A stretch of DNA of 64,000 bases from Penicillium oxalicum (Eukaryota; Ascomycota; Eurotiomycetes; Eurotiales; Aspergillaceae): contig NC_064652.1 in NCBI RefSeq assembly GCF_001723175.1, positions 3,968,001 through 4,032,000 of the forward strand, given 5' to 3'. The position numbers were made by a program, and so were the translations under genes. Each line of letters starts with the position of its first letter. The stretch's first letter is position 1. The notes below the pieces were generated by a model that was not told the origin of the DNA, made no database searches, and was given only the letters and a program-made list of their open reading frames with translations. Shown here piece by piece: positions 49,701-62,018 of the stretch.

Positions 49701-52700
49701 CGAGGAAGCAAACTTTGAATAATTCGAGGAGAACTGTGAGGATGCATCCGGATCCAGTTTTCGGGAACCACCACGTCTCCGGAGGTGGAACACACAAAGA
49801 AAACCTCAATACCACGGTCCTCAGCTGTTGCAGCAATAACTGCGGCAAGTCCATTTCGGGGCTGGTAGAGAGTTACAGACCCCCGGGCTGCGATGCGGTT
49901 CAATAGCGTGTCGCTGAATATGTTGTTGAGAAATCTCTCCAGGAAGAGTTCGTTGCAAGACACCTCGTCAATGGGCATCGTATCTGTCTGCGGAACGCGT
50001 ACCATAGAAGCATCAATATGTGAAACCGCCAATAATGGAGTCCCCACTTCTATCTCACGACCAACAACGAGGTAGGTTGAACCCTGACTGCTATTACCGG
50101 GAACAGTGAGCGAAAAAGATGTTTCAATAGTCACATGCTCAATGGTATCGGCAGGATGATGATCATCAGTCTCGGTAAAAGCCATTTTGTCACCCTGCTG
50201 GATGAGGTGGATTGCTGCATGAGAGCCATTGACGGACTTTGTCACCGTGCGATAGCGAGCATTGTATCGATCATTTAGTTCTTGGTTGGGACGAAGACGG
50301 GCGATAAGTGTCTCGCCGTCCTCAATGATCAATTCCTGCTCGCGGGTCCAAAGCAGTGTAGATTGATTGTCCACCCCGGACAAAATTTTCATGCGTAGAA
50401 ATGTCTCGAGAATAGTGCGTGCCACATTGTTTGGATTGGTGATCGTTTCCACATCCAGTGACTGAATGGTGACGTGCGCCATTTCCTTCCATATAGCTCG
50501 GGCCATCCCGAGAAACATATTCTGATAGGGGTTCTCCGCTCTTCTGCCCTTGGTTACCCAGAGCACGTTTCTGGAATGCAGAATGATGGCCTGAAGAGCC
50601 TCGAGTCTTTTCGGTGTGATAGGGTTGGAAAAAAGCGGTGCGTCAAGCTCCTGCAGACAGACCACGTCCACGCTCGATGAGAGGAGCGAGAAATCAACCG
50701 CCTCGATATCGTGGGCAACAACCACTCGGCTGCGCCAGGATGATCCAGCAAGACGTTGAACAGTACTAGTGAGCTTGGAGATAGGCAGTGTACGGCCGCC
50801 GATAAGAAGTAAGTTATCAGTCTTGGGAACATCCTCAATGTATCCCAGTGGCTCGCGTAGCTGTAGCACAGTCTCATCAACGGCCTGACTGACCAGCAAA
50901 GACATACAATGCCTGTCAGAATCAGGCAAGTCATGGAAGGCCAGATCCACCCCAGAGTAACCGGTGTCCTGCAGGGTGCGGTCCCAATCCTCGGTTGTTA
51001 GGCCGGGGTGGAAGCGGCGGCCTTCCTTTGCCCCAAGCCACCAACCAGGTAGTCCGCCCATAATATAGCCGACCCGCATTATCTCGATGCCGGTGATTTC
51101 TATCAGAAGAAGAAAGCCACCGGGCTTTAGAAGAGATCGAGCATTCTCTAGGGTAAGCTGTAGGTTGCCTGTGGCGTGTAGCACATTGGAGGCGACCACC
51201 ACATCGTAGGAGTGCATATCGTAGCCCTGCGCAACAACGTCTTTCTCTACATCCAATGTCTTAAACACCATTTTGTGGGAAAATTGGGCAAAACGCTTGG
51301 CTGCATTTTCAAAAAATCCGGTGGAGATGTCCGTATAAGTGTAATTATCGAAAGTTGTGCCAATCGAGCTCAAGATGGCGTGCGACTACGTGCGTAGGTA
51401 TGTTAGCAAGAACAAAGATATCAAAGAGAAATGGTGTGGAATCCATACCGCCGATCCTGTTCCAGCGCCAATTTCCAAGTATTTGGCCTGGGGATATTTG
51501 TTTGAAATCTGCTCCATCACATTCCGTAAGCCGGAATTGACGATGGTGAACCCACAGCCTTCGTAGTACATGCGACCCAACCGGTCATTCTCCATTAAGA
51601 CCTCCAGCATTTGCATTTTACCGTGCATCACGTCCACGATATTTTCACCAATCGCGCGCGCGATCTCGAGCTCGATCTGCCCGGGCCAGCGGGTGTAGAT
51701 CTCATCGATTACCTCAAATTCGTCGGCTAGCCAGCTACTCGGTGCCACGGGGTGACGGCCAGCACGGACGAGCTCCACCCAGTACTCATAGGCGTCCAGC
51801 ATACGCTTAAAGTACCATGAAAAACCTGCGACTTCGTCAGGGTCAATTTGCTCAAGAACGCGCTGGACATAGTAGAGCACGACGCGGTCAATATCCGATA
51901 CGAGGGCCATATCTCGTGTGTCGTCAACTGGGTTGCGCTGCGGCTCAAGTAAATTAAGCGACGGATCTGCCATAAAGACAGTATCGAAGAAGAGTCGTGT
52001 ATCTTGCTCAGCTGTCGGAGGAGCCATCGGTTTGACCGAGAGGGCTTCTACCTGAAGAGCTGCTTCTCCGGTCATGGCATCAAAGACGTGAATATCACCG
52101 CTGAGGGAGAGACCGTCTCGTGCAGTGACAAACGACTGAGTCATGGTGCGAATGGTACCCGTCTGTGCCCCAAGGGTAGCTTTGGGATTGACTGCCACGC
52201 GTTTGATATGCACTGGCAACACAGAGACCGGTAGTTTCCCAGTGCTTGGGTCAGCACGAGCATGGAAGATGCTCTGGAACGACACGTCAAGCAAAGCAGG
52301 ATGGACGACATATTCGCCACGAAGTTCTTCAGTCGCCCACTGGGCCTTCGCTTCGGCAAAGTCCAGACGGCGCTCCACATCTTGCAAACGACGAAAAATA
52401 CCGCTGTATAGTAGTCCCGCCTGGGCAAGAACCTCATACCCCTCGTTGGTGTCTACCGAAAGCAAATTGGGCGGTGGTGGGGTATATGGCGGTAGCTCGT
52501 CACCCGTTGTCTCTCCCAGGTGGATAATCAACCGGCCCTCACAGGTCCGCACCATGGCTCCAGTACTGGTATCAGAGCAGTAACAGTATGAGAAGTGGCC
52601 CTCAATCATATTGGGATCACGGGCATCGAGCAGATGGACTGTAAAGATTGTATCCTGGCCCTCTCGCGAATCCGGTACTACGATGGGCCGACGGATCTCG

Positions 52701-55700
52701 ACATCCTGGACCTCCATCAACTGAACCCGCCTGCCAGCTGCAATAACATGACCTGCTTGGAATGCAATCGCCACATACGAGGCACCTGGCAGCAGAGCCT
52801 CGTCCATGATCGTGTGTCCTTGCACCCACGGTAACTCACTGAGCTTAAGAATATTGCGCCAGCGCAGCTCCCTGTCGGTGTCATCATGAGTGCGCCGGCC
52901 AAGCAGCTCGTGAAACAAGTCATTTCCTCTGCGAAATTTTGCCGAGATGCGGGATTCCCGCCAGTACACTCGCTCATGGTCCCAGGAATAGTTCGGTAAG
53001 TCTTTTAAGAGTCTTGGGCTTAGTTGAGTACTATCCGGCACCAAGGTTCGCCAGAGTCCCTCAAAGTTGACGAACTGCGGTCCCAGGTGGGCCCAGACAA
53101 CCCCGATCGCGTCAAATAGTGCCTCGACATCATTACTATCACGCTTCAGGACACCAGTATAGGTAGGCGTAGCGCCAAATGCAGATTGCAGCGTCTGCTC
53201 TGTTGGCCCTTTCAAGGCAGGATGAGGTCCGACCTCGATCACCACATCATAGGGACCACCGTGCCAGATTGAGGATCGCACTGCTTGCGAAAACAACACT
53301 GTCTGAACCATGTTTTGAACCCAGTATGGGCCTTTGAGGGACCGAAGATCACCACGGAGAAGCTCGGTATCACCCCGGACGCTAGAATTCCAGAAACAAC
53401 CCTCTCGTGGCTGTCTGACTTGAATATTACAGGCCTCGAGAGATTGAAGATATGGGCCAGCGCAGCGCTTCATGTGTTGAGAGTGATAAGCGGTGTCAAC
53501 CTTCAGCAGGCGAGCAAACACATTCTCGCTCTCAAAATGTTCTTTGGCTCGTTGGATGAACTCACTGTCACCCGACAAGGTGACACTCTGAACACCATTA
53601 CTGGCAGCCACACTAATGTGTCCCTGATATTCAGACTTCTGACAGAACTTTTGGGCTTCTCTGTGACTGATTCCCACGGCCATCATAGCACCAGCCTCCC
53701 CGTTTGCGCCCTCCGCGAGACTGGCATATCGACCACGGTAAAAAGCAATTTGCATGGCGGCAGACAGAGAGATAATTCCACAGGCATAGACCGCGGCAAT
53801 CTCGCCTGAGGAATGCCCGACGACGGCATCAAAGTGAATTCCACTGGAAAAAAGCACCTCCAGCAGGCCCAGTTGGATGGCAGTGCATAGCGGCTGCGAT
53901 ATGGCTGCTTCCCCCACGCGTGAGACTTCGGCATGCTTGCACAGTTCATCTACCAGAAGCCACTCTGGGCGATCTGGCAATGCCTGGAGGGTGGCATCAC
54001 ATCGTTCCAGCACATCCCGGAAGAGCGGACACTGGTCCAGTAGCATGCGGCCCATGCGCGGCCACTGAGCGCCTTGTCCAGTGAACACACCTAAGATGCC
54101 AGGTGTTTCACTAGAGTTGACTGGCTGGTGACGAATCCCAATTGTACTCTTTTTCGATATCTTCTCATTATCACCAACAAAATCTTGTAGTTTGTTTATT
54201 AGTCCCTGATGAGAAGACGAGGAGAAGAAAGCACGAGCCCGGTGGGATGTTCTTCGGGTCTGTAATACGTAGCTAAAGTCGGATAAATTGACGGAGGGGT
54301 TGTCTTTCAAGTACTGCAACATGTTTTTCGCGTTTCCCAGGAGCGAAGCACCTGAATGCGCAGAAAGCACAATAGGACCCAGTAACGCATTCTTCTTAGA
54401 AGCGAGCTCGAGATTTCTCTGGCCTGAGGACTCGTAACTCTCCAGGATAACATGGGAATTGGTACCTCCAAAGCCAAAGCTATTAATGCTTACTCGCAGA
54501 GGAGCACCGGGTCCAACATTGGGCCATGGGATAGGTACAGTGGTGATCTGCATGCGGCCGTAGTATGGCTCAATCTTCGGATTGAGTTCATTGAAAAGCA
54601 TATTTGGGGGTATAATACGATTCTTGATTGACACAAGCGCCTTGAGGAGGCCTGCTAGTCCGGCACATCCCTCAAGATGACCAGTGACTGTCTTGATTGA
54701 GCCGACATACAGAGGGGGTGTGTCTGTCGTCTCATTGGTGAAGGTGGCCTCCTCGAATAGCGCTTCACTAATTGCTTGTGCTTCAACTGGGTCACCAGCA
54801 GCAGTGCCGGTTCCATGGCATTCAAAATACTGGCAGCGATCCTTGATTGGATCAAGTCCTGCACGTTTGTAGGTGGCTCGAATAAGGGCTGCTTGGGCGG
54901 TGGCGGTGGGCATTGTAATTCCAGGGCTTTGACCATCTGAGTTGACCCCACTGCCGCGAATGAGACCTTCAATATGATCATTGTCACGAAGGGCCTGACT
55001 GAGAGGCTTCAGTAGTACAGCAGCTGCACCCTCACCACGGGCGTAGCCATTGGCAGCCTTGTCCCACATGCGTGACTGGGAGTCAGGAGACAGCATGTGC
55101 AAATTTGACTCAGCGATATACATTGCAGGGTCGAAGATCAGGTTAACACCACCGACAACGGCACAAGTAGCCTCGCCAAGCTGGAGACTCTGCACCGCCT
55201 GATGAAGGGCAACGAGTGAGCTTGAGCATGCAGTGTCAATTGTCACCGAGGGCCCATGAAGGTCGAAGACGTATGAAATGCGATTTGCCATTATGCTCCG
55301 CGCAGTTCCTGTACTAGTATACTGCGGAAGACTTTCCAGGTCGCGTAGCTGGATGTCATGATAGTCGTCAGTCATGACACCCACGTGTACCGAGGTTTGT
55401 GAGCCTCGCATCTGGGCTAGAGTGTACCCAGCGTTCTCCATGCTCTCGTATACAACTTCCAGAAGAATACGTTGTTGGGGGTCGATGGTCTCAGCTTCGT
55501 AGGGGCTGATACCGAAGACTGCTGGGTCGAAGAGTCGACTGTCTTCAGCCAGTAGATACCCTAGGCCCTTGACATCGGTCGAGCCATGGTTTTCACCGGA
55601 GGGGTGGTAGAAACGCTGTAGATTTAGATTTTGGGACAGGTTGCGACGAACATCCCGGGGCTCGCGCAGAAGGTCCCAGAGCTTGGATGGAGAGGAGGAG

Positions 55701-55762
55701 GAGCCGGGAAACCGACACGAGGAGCCAACGATAGCAATGGGTTCAGGGATAGAGGGAGACAT
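43715..55762 (-). CDS. Highly reducing PKS-NRPS hybrid synthetase
   Basis: Two exons (55762-51449 and 51385-43715; 63-nt intron inside the methyltransferase domain) give 3,994 residues. Domains, with approximate residues: KS 8-440 (DTACSSS, ECHGTGT, VTGHLEG); AT 560-880 (GHSSGE); DH 950-1260 (HTIMDEALLPG, a D replacing the usual G of HxxxG; LLDVSFQ); C-methyltransferase 1400-1560 (LEIGAGTG); degenerate ER about 1880-2060; KR 2110-2280 (GMAGGLGLS; Tyr in SNYHAAN); ACP about 2443 (GIDSL); C 2580-3000 (HHIIMDS); A 3046-3526 (LLYTSGSVGKPKG, NSNGKIDR); T about 3586 (GGNSL); R 3680-3990 (TGATGFLGG, YTASK). It builds a methylated polyketide, joins it to one amino acid and releases the product through R. 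The dead ER explains the separate reductase gene at 60855. The A-domain pocket read against GrsA is D-M-I-T-A-M-C-A-A-K; I do not assign the amino acid. Confidence 0.95.
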
Positions 55763-56341
55763 GTTGAAAGTGATTGAAAAGAGGAACAATAAAAATATCG
55801 TATCACTACCCTATGCGGGATGAGTCCTGGGTTTTCTTGTCGTTAAGAAGAGCACATGGTACACTACATCACTTGCGACCACAGAACATGTATATATGGA
55901 TAGAGGAATATCGGACCACGATGCAGTCTCAGCCTCAAGCGCTTTTGACAAGAATTGAACGGAGTCAACGCAGACGAATACTGCGGCCTACCACGCGGAG
56001 ACCCGCTCCCGATCAGGATCCGCCGGACGGACCTCCTGTTTGCTCGGCGATAGAGGAAAGATCGACAGGACATCCATCGAGGAGAGCCATCAGGGGTAGA
56101 TACGGACAATTTTTAACGTTGTTTCAAAAGTCCGGAGGCCGTCTCAGCTCCCCATTGGTTCCCATAGATTCAAAATCGAACCTCCGGGGCCAGTATGTGG
56201 GGTATGAATCCCGGACGGAACTTACTAGTAGCGGCAACAAATACATTCAATGTTAAAGAGTCGGACTTCAGCATTGAATCGTTCAGTGACAAGTTACTTT
56301 CATCTTGCAAATGCGCGTCGAGACAACAACACGATTTCAAC
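55763..56341. promoter_or_regulatory. Bidirectional promoter, PKS-NRPS / P450-1
   Basis: A 579-base head-to-head space. It carries TCCGCCGGACGGAC at 56019-56032 and CCGGACGGA at 56211-56219. Read on the minus strand the first is GTCCGTCCGGCGGA, nearly identical to the element in the P450-2/reductase promoter. It is probably a zinc-cluster regulator site. A plus-strand ATG at 56195 could extend P450-1 by 49 residues, but those residues do not resemble a P450 leader. Confidence 0.6.
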
Positions 56342-57927
56342 ATGCTGGTGCAGTATCAGAATCTTCCTGTGCAAAACATTCCGGCTCTACTGCTTTCTTG
56401 TGGCTTCCTTGCAATCCTCTTTCGATCTCTCGTCTTACGTGTGCGGTACTACCGCAAAGCCCAGGCTTGGGGATGTAAGCCGGTCCCCTCACGGTTTCAG
56501 TGGGATCCCTTCTGGGGCCTTGATCTAGTATGGTCTCAGTGGAAAGCCCTGCGTGGTCACTACTACATTCCATGGCTCAGTGATCTACACAAGGGCCAGC
56601 CGAAGACCTTTCAGATCACCTTCCAGGGAGCACGTGTGATTCATACGATCGAGCCGGAGAATCTCAAATGCCTAACGGCTATCAACTGGAAGGACTTTGG
56701 CATCAGCCCTCTCCGTCGGGGTAAAAAAGCGGGCCATCCCTTTGCTGACCGTGGTGTCAATTCGGTCGATGGCGAAGACTGGGTGTTTAGTCGTTCACTG
56801 ATCAAACCATTCTTTATGCGTGAAGTCTATGCGAATACCGAGCGACTTCTTCCACACCCTGATCATCTATTGCGGATTATGCCTCCAGACGGAGAGACGT
56901 TTAACATTCAACCATACCTTCAGCGATGGGTACGATTTGTGCTGTTATTCTCTTCTTGACCACTCCACGCTGACAACCCGGACAGTTCCTTGATGTCACC
57001 ACCCAATTTATCTTTGGAGCTCCGATGGATGCTTTAACACACCCTGAGCGGGCCCGTGTCACCTGGGCCATGCTGGACGTGTTGCGTGGCACTCGTCTCC
57101 GGCTACAGCTGTACAGGGTCATGCACTTGATTGATTGGTCATGGTGGTTACGGGCTATTAAGATCATACATGAGTTCATGGACGAGCGGATAGACCGTGT
57201 TTACGCGGATATTGCACAACATCAGAAACGCATACAAGCCGGCGAAGACGTTGGACCCGAAAGACTTGACCTACTGTGGCATATGGCACTTGGTTGTCCA
57301 GATCACGTGGAGCTTCGTTCACAGTTATCCCTCCTGTTCGTGCCCAACAACGATACCACCTCCATCCTTACTGCCAATGTCATCTGGCACTTGGCGCGCA
57401 ATTCCAAGGCCTGGGGAAAGGTTCGCGCCGAGGTCCTAGCCCACGGAGATGCCCCATTGACCTTCGAGGCACTCCGGGGCATGAAGTATTTGCAGGCCAG
57501 CATCAACGAGACCCATCGGCTCAACCCAAACAACGTTACCCAGGTGCGTATGTGCGTTAACGACACTACGCTACCTTTAGGTGGTGGCACGGACGGTCGG
57601 TCCCCGATCCTTATCCGGAAGGGCGATATAGTCCAGGTTACCAAAACTGTCATGCAAAAGGATCCGCTATACTGGGGTGAAGACCCCGATGTTTACCGGC
57701 CTGAACGCTTTGAGGAGAAGACCCACTTTTGGGAATTTGTTCCTTTTGGCGGTGGTCCGCGCCGTTGTCCGGCGCACATGATGGTCCAGACGGAGTCCGC
57801 ATACCTGATAGCACGTCTGGCCCAGGTATACAGCCGGATTGAGCCCCGCGATGAGAATCCGTTCATATCCGCCATGCGGATTGGGCCATCAAATAAGACA
57901 GGTGTCCTTGTTGCGCTGCACAAGTAG
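56342..57927 (+). CDS. Cytochrome P450 1 (CYP52-like group)
   Basis: Two exons (56342-56929, 56986-57927; 56-nt intron) give 509 residues. An N-terminal membrane anchor (IPALLLSCGFLAILFRSLVL) is followed by the basic RVRYYRKA hinge, so it sits in the ER membrane facing the cytosol. The I-helix reads FVPNNDTTS (Asp-Thr pair kept), the K-helix ExxR is ETHR, PERF is YRPERF, and the heme loop is FVPFGGGPRRCPA with the Cys ligand. The ALRGMKYLQASINETHRL region and heme loop resemble the CYP52/CYP539-like alkane and fatty-acid hydroxylase group. It probably hydroxylates the polyketide chain or the released product. It is transcribed divergently from the PKS-NRPS. I chose the ATG immediately before the anchor; an in-frame ATG at 56195 is the alternative. 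Confidence 0.92.
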
Positions 57928-58481
57928 GGAAGCTAGGAGAGACGAGGACATCCGGGTGTGGAGAGAGACCATGGAGATAGTTTAACCAATGACGATGAAC
58001 GAATTTCTTCTCCAATACACTGAGGACCTTCTTTCCCGTAGCGAATCGGGAGAGGGTTACCTGATTCCAGCCTGAAAAAAAGAACGATAACATCCTGGAG
58101 TGGAAGCCGATTAGAGCCAGATTGCGATAAGCAGTCCGACACTGTAGTCCGAGGGCGGTCAGACACGTGATTAGTCAACTGTCCAGACAGTCTTGCTTCC
58201 CGCTCTTAGTCGTCAGAGCCCCACCGGTGGTTTGACATTCCGCGCAGTCCGCGCATTCCTCCAGTTTCACTTTCGGTGCATTATCATCAGTGTACGCTAT
58301 ACAGAGTGACTTGAATTTTCGTTTATCTGAGGTATGGCTGATGATTCTTCCCGATCTTGCTCTTCTTTCGGCTTTCCGTTTTTCTTTGTTCTACGTGGTC
58401 ATAAATCCCACGATGTCTCTTGATTTTAAATAGAGGAAAATTCAGGGCAATCAAATTCAAACTCGGAAAATACTCTCTGGG
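57928..58481. other. Convergent 3' region of the two P450 genes
   Basis: About 550 bases between the stop codons of P450-1 (plus) and P450-2 (minus), expected to hold both polyadenylation signals. No gene seen. Confidence 0.6.
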
Positions 58482-60278
58482 CTAGAGAGAAATCAACCTA
58501 ATATCCCCCTCTCGGCCTTTTTCCTGACTCTCACTCGCGCTCTCCAAGCGAAACCGTTCCATCACCTCTATCATCGTCAATTTGAACACTGCATCGGCCA
58601 CATTCTTCCCCAAGCACCGTCCCGATGATGCCCCTGTACCATATCTCATGAAGCCACAACGTAGACTCTGGCTCGGAAGCTTAAGAAATCTATCTGGATT
58701 GAAAACGTCGCCTGTTGTACCCCAGGTCACGGCGTCGTTATTCAGTCGGCGGGTGTCAATAACCACGGGAGTGCCGGCAGGGATATTATATTGGCCAATC
58801 TTCTTCGTATCCGCGGTGCATTCAGGCATTGAGAACCCTGTTTTTGCATTAGTGAGCCCATTTATTGATATCAAACAAGGATAGTAACGGACAAAAGGCT
58901 GGAGAGATACGCATGCTTTCCATCAGAACGCGGTTCAGCAGGGTATCATGTTTCGCCAGATATTTGGGCAAGTCAAAATCAAGCTTAGACTTCCACTCCT
59001 GGATCTCTTTGCGCAGTGCGGTCTGGATCGAGGGGTTACTTGCTAGGTTGGAGAAGATGGTGTGAAAGACTTCGGCACTTATATTGACGTTGGCGAACAG
59101 AATCTCCGTCATTGTCGCCAGAAACTAAAAAAAAAGTGGACGCGTCAGTAAAATGACCATTTTAATATACTTACAGCCTTATAGAAATCTACCTACCGCG
59201 TCTTCGGTAAGATCCTTCTGTGGATCGACTCCACGGTAGATCACCTCCATGGGACACGCCCAGCCTCCCTGATGGATGGACTTCATGGTTAACGCCGAAT
59301 ATTCGGGACTCGGTAGCAACGGCAATAAAACTCACACCACGCGCGTTTTCAATGACCAAGCGATGAAAGTCCCTCCATTTGACCTGGAATTCCCGAAGCC
59401 GTTTCTTGGGGCCCCAGCAAAACAAATTGAACAGCTTCGAGTCGGGATATTTGCTGTTCAGGATGTCTGCAACGATCCCATCATATAGGTCATTCAGCTC
59501 AAGTAGGCTCCAGTAGGACTGTAATCGCTTAGTCCCAAGCTAAATTGAGAGAGAAAGAAGTGCCTACTCGATCGTCAAAGGCATCTTCATACAGATGCAG
59601 TGATAGCAGCTTGAAGACCAGAAATCTAAAGTCAATCTTACTGTCCAGTTCGTTGACCCGGGGGTTGGGAGCTTTGCTCTGCAGCCAGTCGTTTATCTCT
59701 CGTCTGAACCTAGGAGCGCGCAGGGCGACTGAGTGGAAGGCAAATGGAGGTTCGAAGTGTTTGCGGATCGTTCGCCAATGGTCACGATATTCGCCCCCAA
59801 CACAGGGACCCAGAAAACTCCCAAACTGCTCACCTAAGTTCAAATTGCGAGGCTTTGTGTGTCTTTTGCTGTCATGCTGGTAAAAATCATGGACCTGGTC
59901 AGGCTGACTAATGACTAGCTCCCTATAAGGGCCACTTCGAAGGAGATAGGGCTCAGTGCCGGCGGCATCTTCTCCTTGTTGGGATAATTCCCGACTTTTG
60001 AAATCATCTTCAATTAGCATCAACTAACTCGTGAGTCTTTCTATCAATACTCACCTGCGAGTAAATTTGGACATGCGCGAGTCACCAGGAATCTCTGTGA
60101 TGCGCGTGCCTTGGTCGGTGGTAAAATCTTTCGATCGTCTCCCGAGGCTGAGGGTGAATGCACTGATTAAGAGAATCACGGAGCCAGCCACAGCGCCCAA
60201 ATATCGAGTCTTCATTCCACCATCCTCCTGTTCCTGCCCAAAGCCCAGGAACTGCTGCACTAAAGTGATGGCAGCCAT
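58482..60278 (-). CDS. Cytochrome P450 2 with unusual I-helix and heme loop
   Basis: Six exons (60278-60055, 59994-59568, 59518-59336, 59280-59197, 59124-58911, 58837-58482) give 495 residues. A membrane anchor (YLGAVAGSVILLISAFTL) is near the N-terminus. ExxR is ESMR, split by intron 5; the PERF equivalent is FNPDRF; the heme loop is MRYGTGASSGRCLGKNVAD, with the Cys but about two residues more than the usual FGxGxRxCxG. The I-helix reads EILFANVNISAEVF, lacking the usual acid-Thr pair. Such divergence occurs in specialised P450s that do rearrangements, so a ring-expansion or other non-standard oxidation of the released tetramic acid is possible; this is inference. It converges with P450-1 and is head-to-head with the enoyl reductase. 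An ATG at 60215, right before the anchor, is an alternative start. Confidence 0.88.
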
Positions 60279-60854
60279 CTTGCTTTGCAATAGTGTTGAA
60301 GCTGTTGATCCAGCCCTGAGGTGGAATTAAGAACACAATACGATATAAAGAGAACCATGAAATCTTGTTAGTAGATAATGTAGGTCTTTTCCCGGATGTA
60401 TCCCTTCTCGGGCTTTTGAATACGGCTTCGGCATTCTCTGTCAAGTGCTCCGGACGATATTTGGTAACCACACTCCGTTCGTTTCTGGAGAGATGTCACC
60501 AAATTACTACAGTTGTTAGGTAACACAATATTTGCATGGACCCTGGCATTGCCATGCGGAAATCCACTGAATGCGTCTAATACCCCGCCCGGACCCGACT
60601 TAAAGGAGCCCCCGCCCTGAAGACCGCCGAAAGTCCGTCCGCCGGACTGGCAATCCAATCAAGTCGCCTCCATGTGGTCAACGGGGATAATCTGACGGTC
60701 GGACTTCATTATGACAAGAGCGATGCACTCTTTAAGCACCGGATTAAACCTATCTGAACAATATTATATCTGGCGGAATCTATAAACCAGCGAATTATAA
60801 CGAGGAAAGACCATTCCAAACCAAGAGCCTCTCTCTTCAGCATACATATCCAGC
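60279..60854. promoter_or_regulatory. Bidirectional promoter, P450-2 / enoyl reductase
   Basis: A 576-base head-to-head space. It contains GTCCGTCCGCCGGAC at 60633-60647, matching the PKS-NRPS/P450-1 promoter element at 13 of 14 core bases. Related CGG-rich pieces are GCCCGGACCCGAC near 60587 and GACGGTCGGAC near 60694. A TATA-like stretch lies upstream of the reductase ATG. Co-regulation with the PKS-NRPS by one zinc-cluster protein is inferred. Confidence 0.6.
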
Positions 60855-62018
60855 ATGGGCGAGTTACCGACTTCTCAACAGGCTCTGAAGGTGGCCAGTA
60901 GCGGCAGAGTTGTCCTGGAGATAGGGCACCCGTTACCCGAGTTGGGCGCCGACGAAGTATTAGTGCGGGTAGCTTGTGTCGCATTGAATCCCTATGATGC
61001 CAAATCAGTCGACATGTCGCCTAGCCCCGGCGCAACAGCAGGACTCGATTTTGCCGGCGAAATTGTTGCCCTGGGCGAGGCCGTCAACTCCTCCGCCCGA
61101 CTTGTCGCGGGAAAACGGGTGTGCGGTTTTGTATTCGGCAACAACCCAGACCGGCGCGATAATGGTGCCTTTGCTGAGTACGTCGCTGTACCCGCGTCGC
61201 TAGTTCTCTGTATCCCGGATTCCATGACGTTCTTGGAGGCAGCAACACTACCTTGTGGTCTGGCCACCACTGGGGCAGCACTTTATAATAGCCATCATCT
61301 TGGCCTGCCCTTGCTGGGACCTGGGTCCGAGGTGAACAGCTCGAACAAATCTTCAACCTACGTACTAGTGTACGGTGGGGGTACAGCCACGGCAACGATA
61401 ATCATACAGGTGCTGCGACGGCAAGTCTATATGTAATCTTTGATGAAGAAACAAGTTTGAAATTATTAACAATCCTATAGGTCCGGCTTCATTCCCATTA
61501 CCACAAGCTCCCCACACAACTTTAACCGCCTGCAACAGCTGGGTGCTGAGGCGACGTTCGATTACCACTCGCCCACCTGTGGCTCCGACCTGCGCGACTA
61601 CACCCACAACAGACTCGCCTTTGCCATTGACTGTATCAGCTCAACTGACTCGATGCAAATTTGCTACGAGGCTATCGGGACTGCCGGTGGCAGATATGTG
61701 TCGCTGGACCCTTTCCCCTTGAACAAACACACTCGTCGCAGTATTCGGCCGGTATGGCTATTCAGCTTCACAATTTTCGGATCCGCCATTAAGTGGGATA
61801 CCCCGTACAACTTCCCGGCCCGACCAGACGACCGAGAATCGGCCGAGCGGTGGTATGCGGAGATTGAGGCAATCCTGGCGACGGGTGAACTAGTCACTCA
61901 TCCATTCCAGGAGGAGACTGGTGGGTTGTCCAGTGTGATCGACGGCATAGGGGCAGTGCGCAACGGACAGATAACAGGTTATAAACTAGTCTATCCGATT
62001 CGGAACTGTGCTTACTAG
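60855..62018 (+). CDS. Trans-acting enoyl reductase (MDR family, LovC-like)
   Basis: Two exons (60855-61420, 61481-62018) give 367 residues, the usual size of LovC/ApdC-type reductases. Visible features are ALNPYDAKSVD, GATAGLDFAG, RVCGFVFG, GAFAEYVAV, LPCGLATTGAAL, the nucleotide-binding VYGGGTATATI, then after the intron SGFIPITTSSPHNF and AIDCISSTDSM. It is a zinc-free, NADPH-dependent medium-chain reductase. It would dock on the PKS and reduce selected enoyl intermediates in place of the dead ER domain. The intron is GC-AG (GCAAGT donor); it is needed to keep the reading frame across LRR/SGF. It is divergent from P450-2. A dead paralog lies at 38.3-39.1 kb. Confidence 0.93.

Noticed and set aside
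51374..51460. PKS-NRPS as two separate genes (PKS part and NRPS part)
   Set aside because: A 63-nt intron with proper GTATGG donor and TAG acceptor joins the two frames inside the methyltransferase motif, giving one continuous protein.
56195..56341. N-terminal extension of P450-1 from an upstream ATG
   Set aside because: The 49 added residues are polar and precede the membrane anchor, unlike P450 leaders; the ATG at 56342 fits the family better.
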